A stretch of DNA of 64,000 nt from Brachypodius melanocephalos (taxonomy: Eukaryota; Chordata; Aves; Passeriformes; Pycnonotidae). The stretch is taken from assembly GCA_013398615.1 (NCBI GenBank), contig VZSR01003807.1, forward strand, positions 4,979,959 through 5,043,958, written 5' to 3'. A program made the translations under genes and the position numbers. Positions 63,231-64,000 of this stretch are shown here, in pieces (the first letter of the stretch is position 1; each line of letters starts with the position of its first letter). The notes below the pieces were generated by a model. That model did no database searches and was not told the DNA's origin. It saw only the letters and a program-made list of their open reading frames with translations.

Positions 63231-64000
63231 CCTGGGAATTCACAAAAGGAAAAAAAAATTAGAGAGGAAGAACAGGACAGATCAATTTTCACTGGGAATT
63301 TGCTCATAAATTCCCATTTCTCAGCTGCTCTTGGTAAAAATACAGATGACTCAGGAAGGTTCTTCCTGAACTTAAGATCATTCTCTCTCCTTTATCTCCT
63401 CGAGAAAGAAATTTATTTGTTATTTCTTGGATTTATTTTTTTTATTAGTTAGCGTGGATTATATATATATATAAAATCTGCATCAATTAAGGAACAGACA
63501 AGCAATGCTGTGCATTTACAAGGCTGTATGTAGCAAACACAGGAGCTCAGATACTTAATGCGTATCTGGATATCTTCCAATATAAATGCAACAGATTTTG
63601 GCATCATCTGACTTGCTCATCCTCTTTCCAGTAGATTTTTATCCCCTTTTTTAATTCTAAGTTCATGGATTTTAGTTAATCATAAATTCCATTATGGACG
63701 ATGCAAGTTGTGTATACTTATATATCACAGCAGTTTTAAAATGCTACATTAGATTTATTTAGCATAATTATGGAAATTGTGTTTTCTCAATTATAGAATA
63801 TTTTTTTTCCAAAAGATATATTAAACACATAGTTCCGAACAATAAGGAAAAGAACATTTTGAAAAGCTTGAAAAACATTGTATCTAAAAGAAAAATATAA
63901 AAAAAAAAATTGTAGATGTTCCTATCTATCCCTATGTTTGCAAATACTTATTTATCTTTCCTCTACTTCAGTTCAAGCATTTCACCTTTTGACTTCAGCA
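63231..64000. other. AT-rich non-coding DNA with (TA)n
   Basis: No gene supported. An (AT)n run lies at 63459-63473, and A/T homopolymers occur near 63802-63809 and 63899-63909. Confidence 0.65.

Noticed and set aside
1..64000. CRISPR arrays, tRNA or rRNA genes, bacterial operons
   Set aside because: No regularly spaced repeats, no recognisable cloverleaf or rRNA sequence, and clear avian repeats throughout; the DNA is vertebrate nuclear sequence.

Overview
The window looks like AT-rich, non-coding DNA from a bird nuclear chromosome, most likely a passerine or close relative. The main evidence is its repeats. It carries fragments of the CR1 LINE family, the dominant avian retroposon, at several ages. 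One copy (37855-38835) still reads almost word for word like songbird CR1 reverse-transcriptase sequence. There is also one probable retroviral LTR fragment beside a 100-N assembly gap. No bacterial-type gene organisation exists: every open frame is short, most start at arbitrary ATGs, and none has a recognisable domain. I found no protein-coding exon, rRNA, tRNA or CRISPR array that I can support. The window is therefore either a gene desert or the inside of a very large intron.

Layout. 1-12.6 kb is unique AT-rich DNA with a strong hairpin (4217-4315), a 12-bp minisatellite (7180-7227) and a 22-bp tandem duplication (8564-8611). 12.6-14.4 kb is a long, badly decayed CR1 copy on the + strand. 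16.57-16.83 kb is a CR1 3' tail on the - strand. 17.0-19.5 kb holds a perfect 20-bp inverted repeat and several CpG-retaining, high-complexity stretches that could be conserved non-coding elements. 19.5-35.9 kb is mostly unique sequence with simple repeats. 35.93-36.25 kb is an isolated GC-rich block, followed at once by a cluster of TTAATTAA homeodomain-type sites. 37.86-38.84 kb is the younger CR1, with an internal deletion and, unusually, no 3' end. 40.67-40.77 kb is the assembly gap, followed by the LTR fragment. 41-57.5 kb is unique AT-rich DNA. About 57.6-58.9 kb is a third, very old CR1 copy on the - strand. 58.9-64 kb is again unique, ending near a CpG-retaining candidate element.

There is no pathway or operon to describe. 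The functional content, if any, is regulatory. Repeat calls rest on my recognition of CR1 reading frames and 3' tails, not on an alignment. Candidate conserved elements are inferences from composition only. I did not find a convincing new biological system. The most unusual items are the two hairpins, the GC-block/homeobox-site junction and the 3'-truncated CR1.
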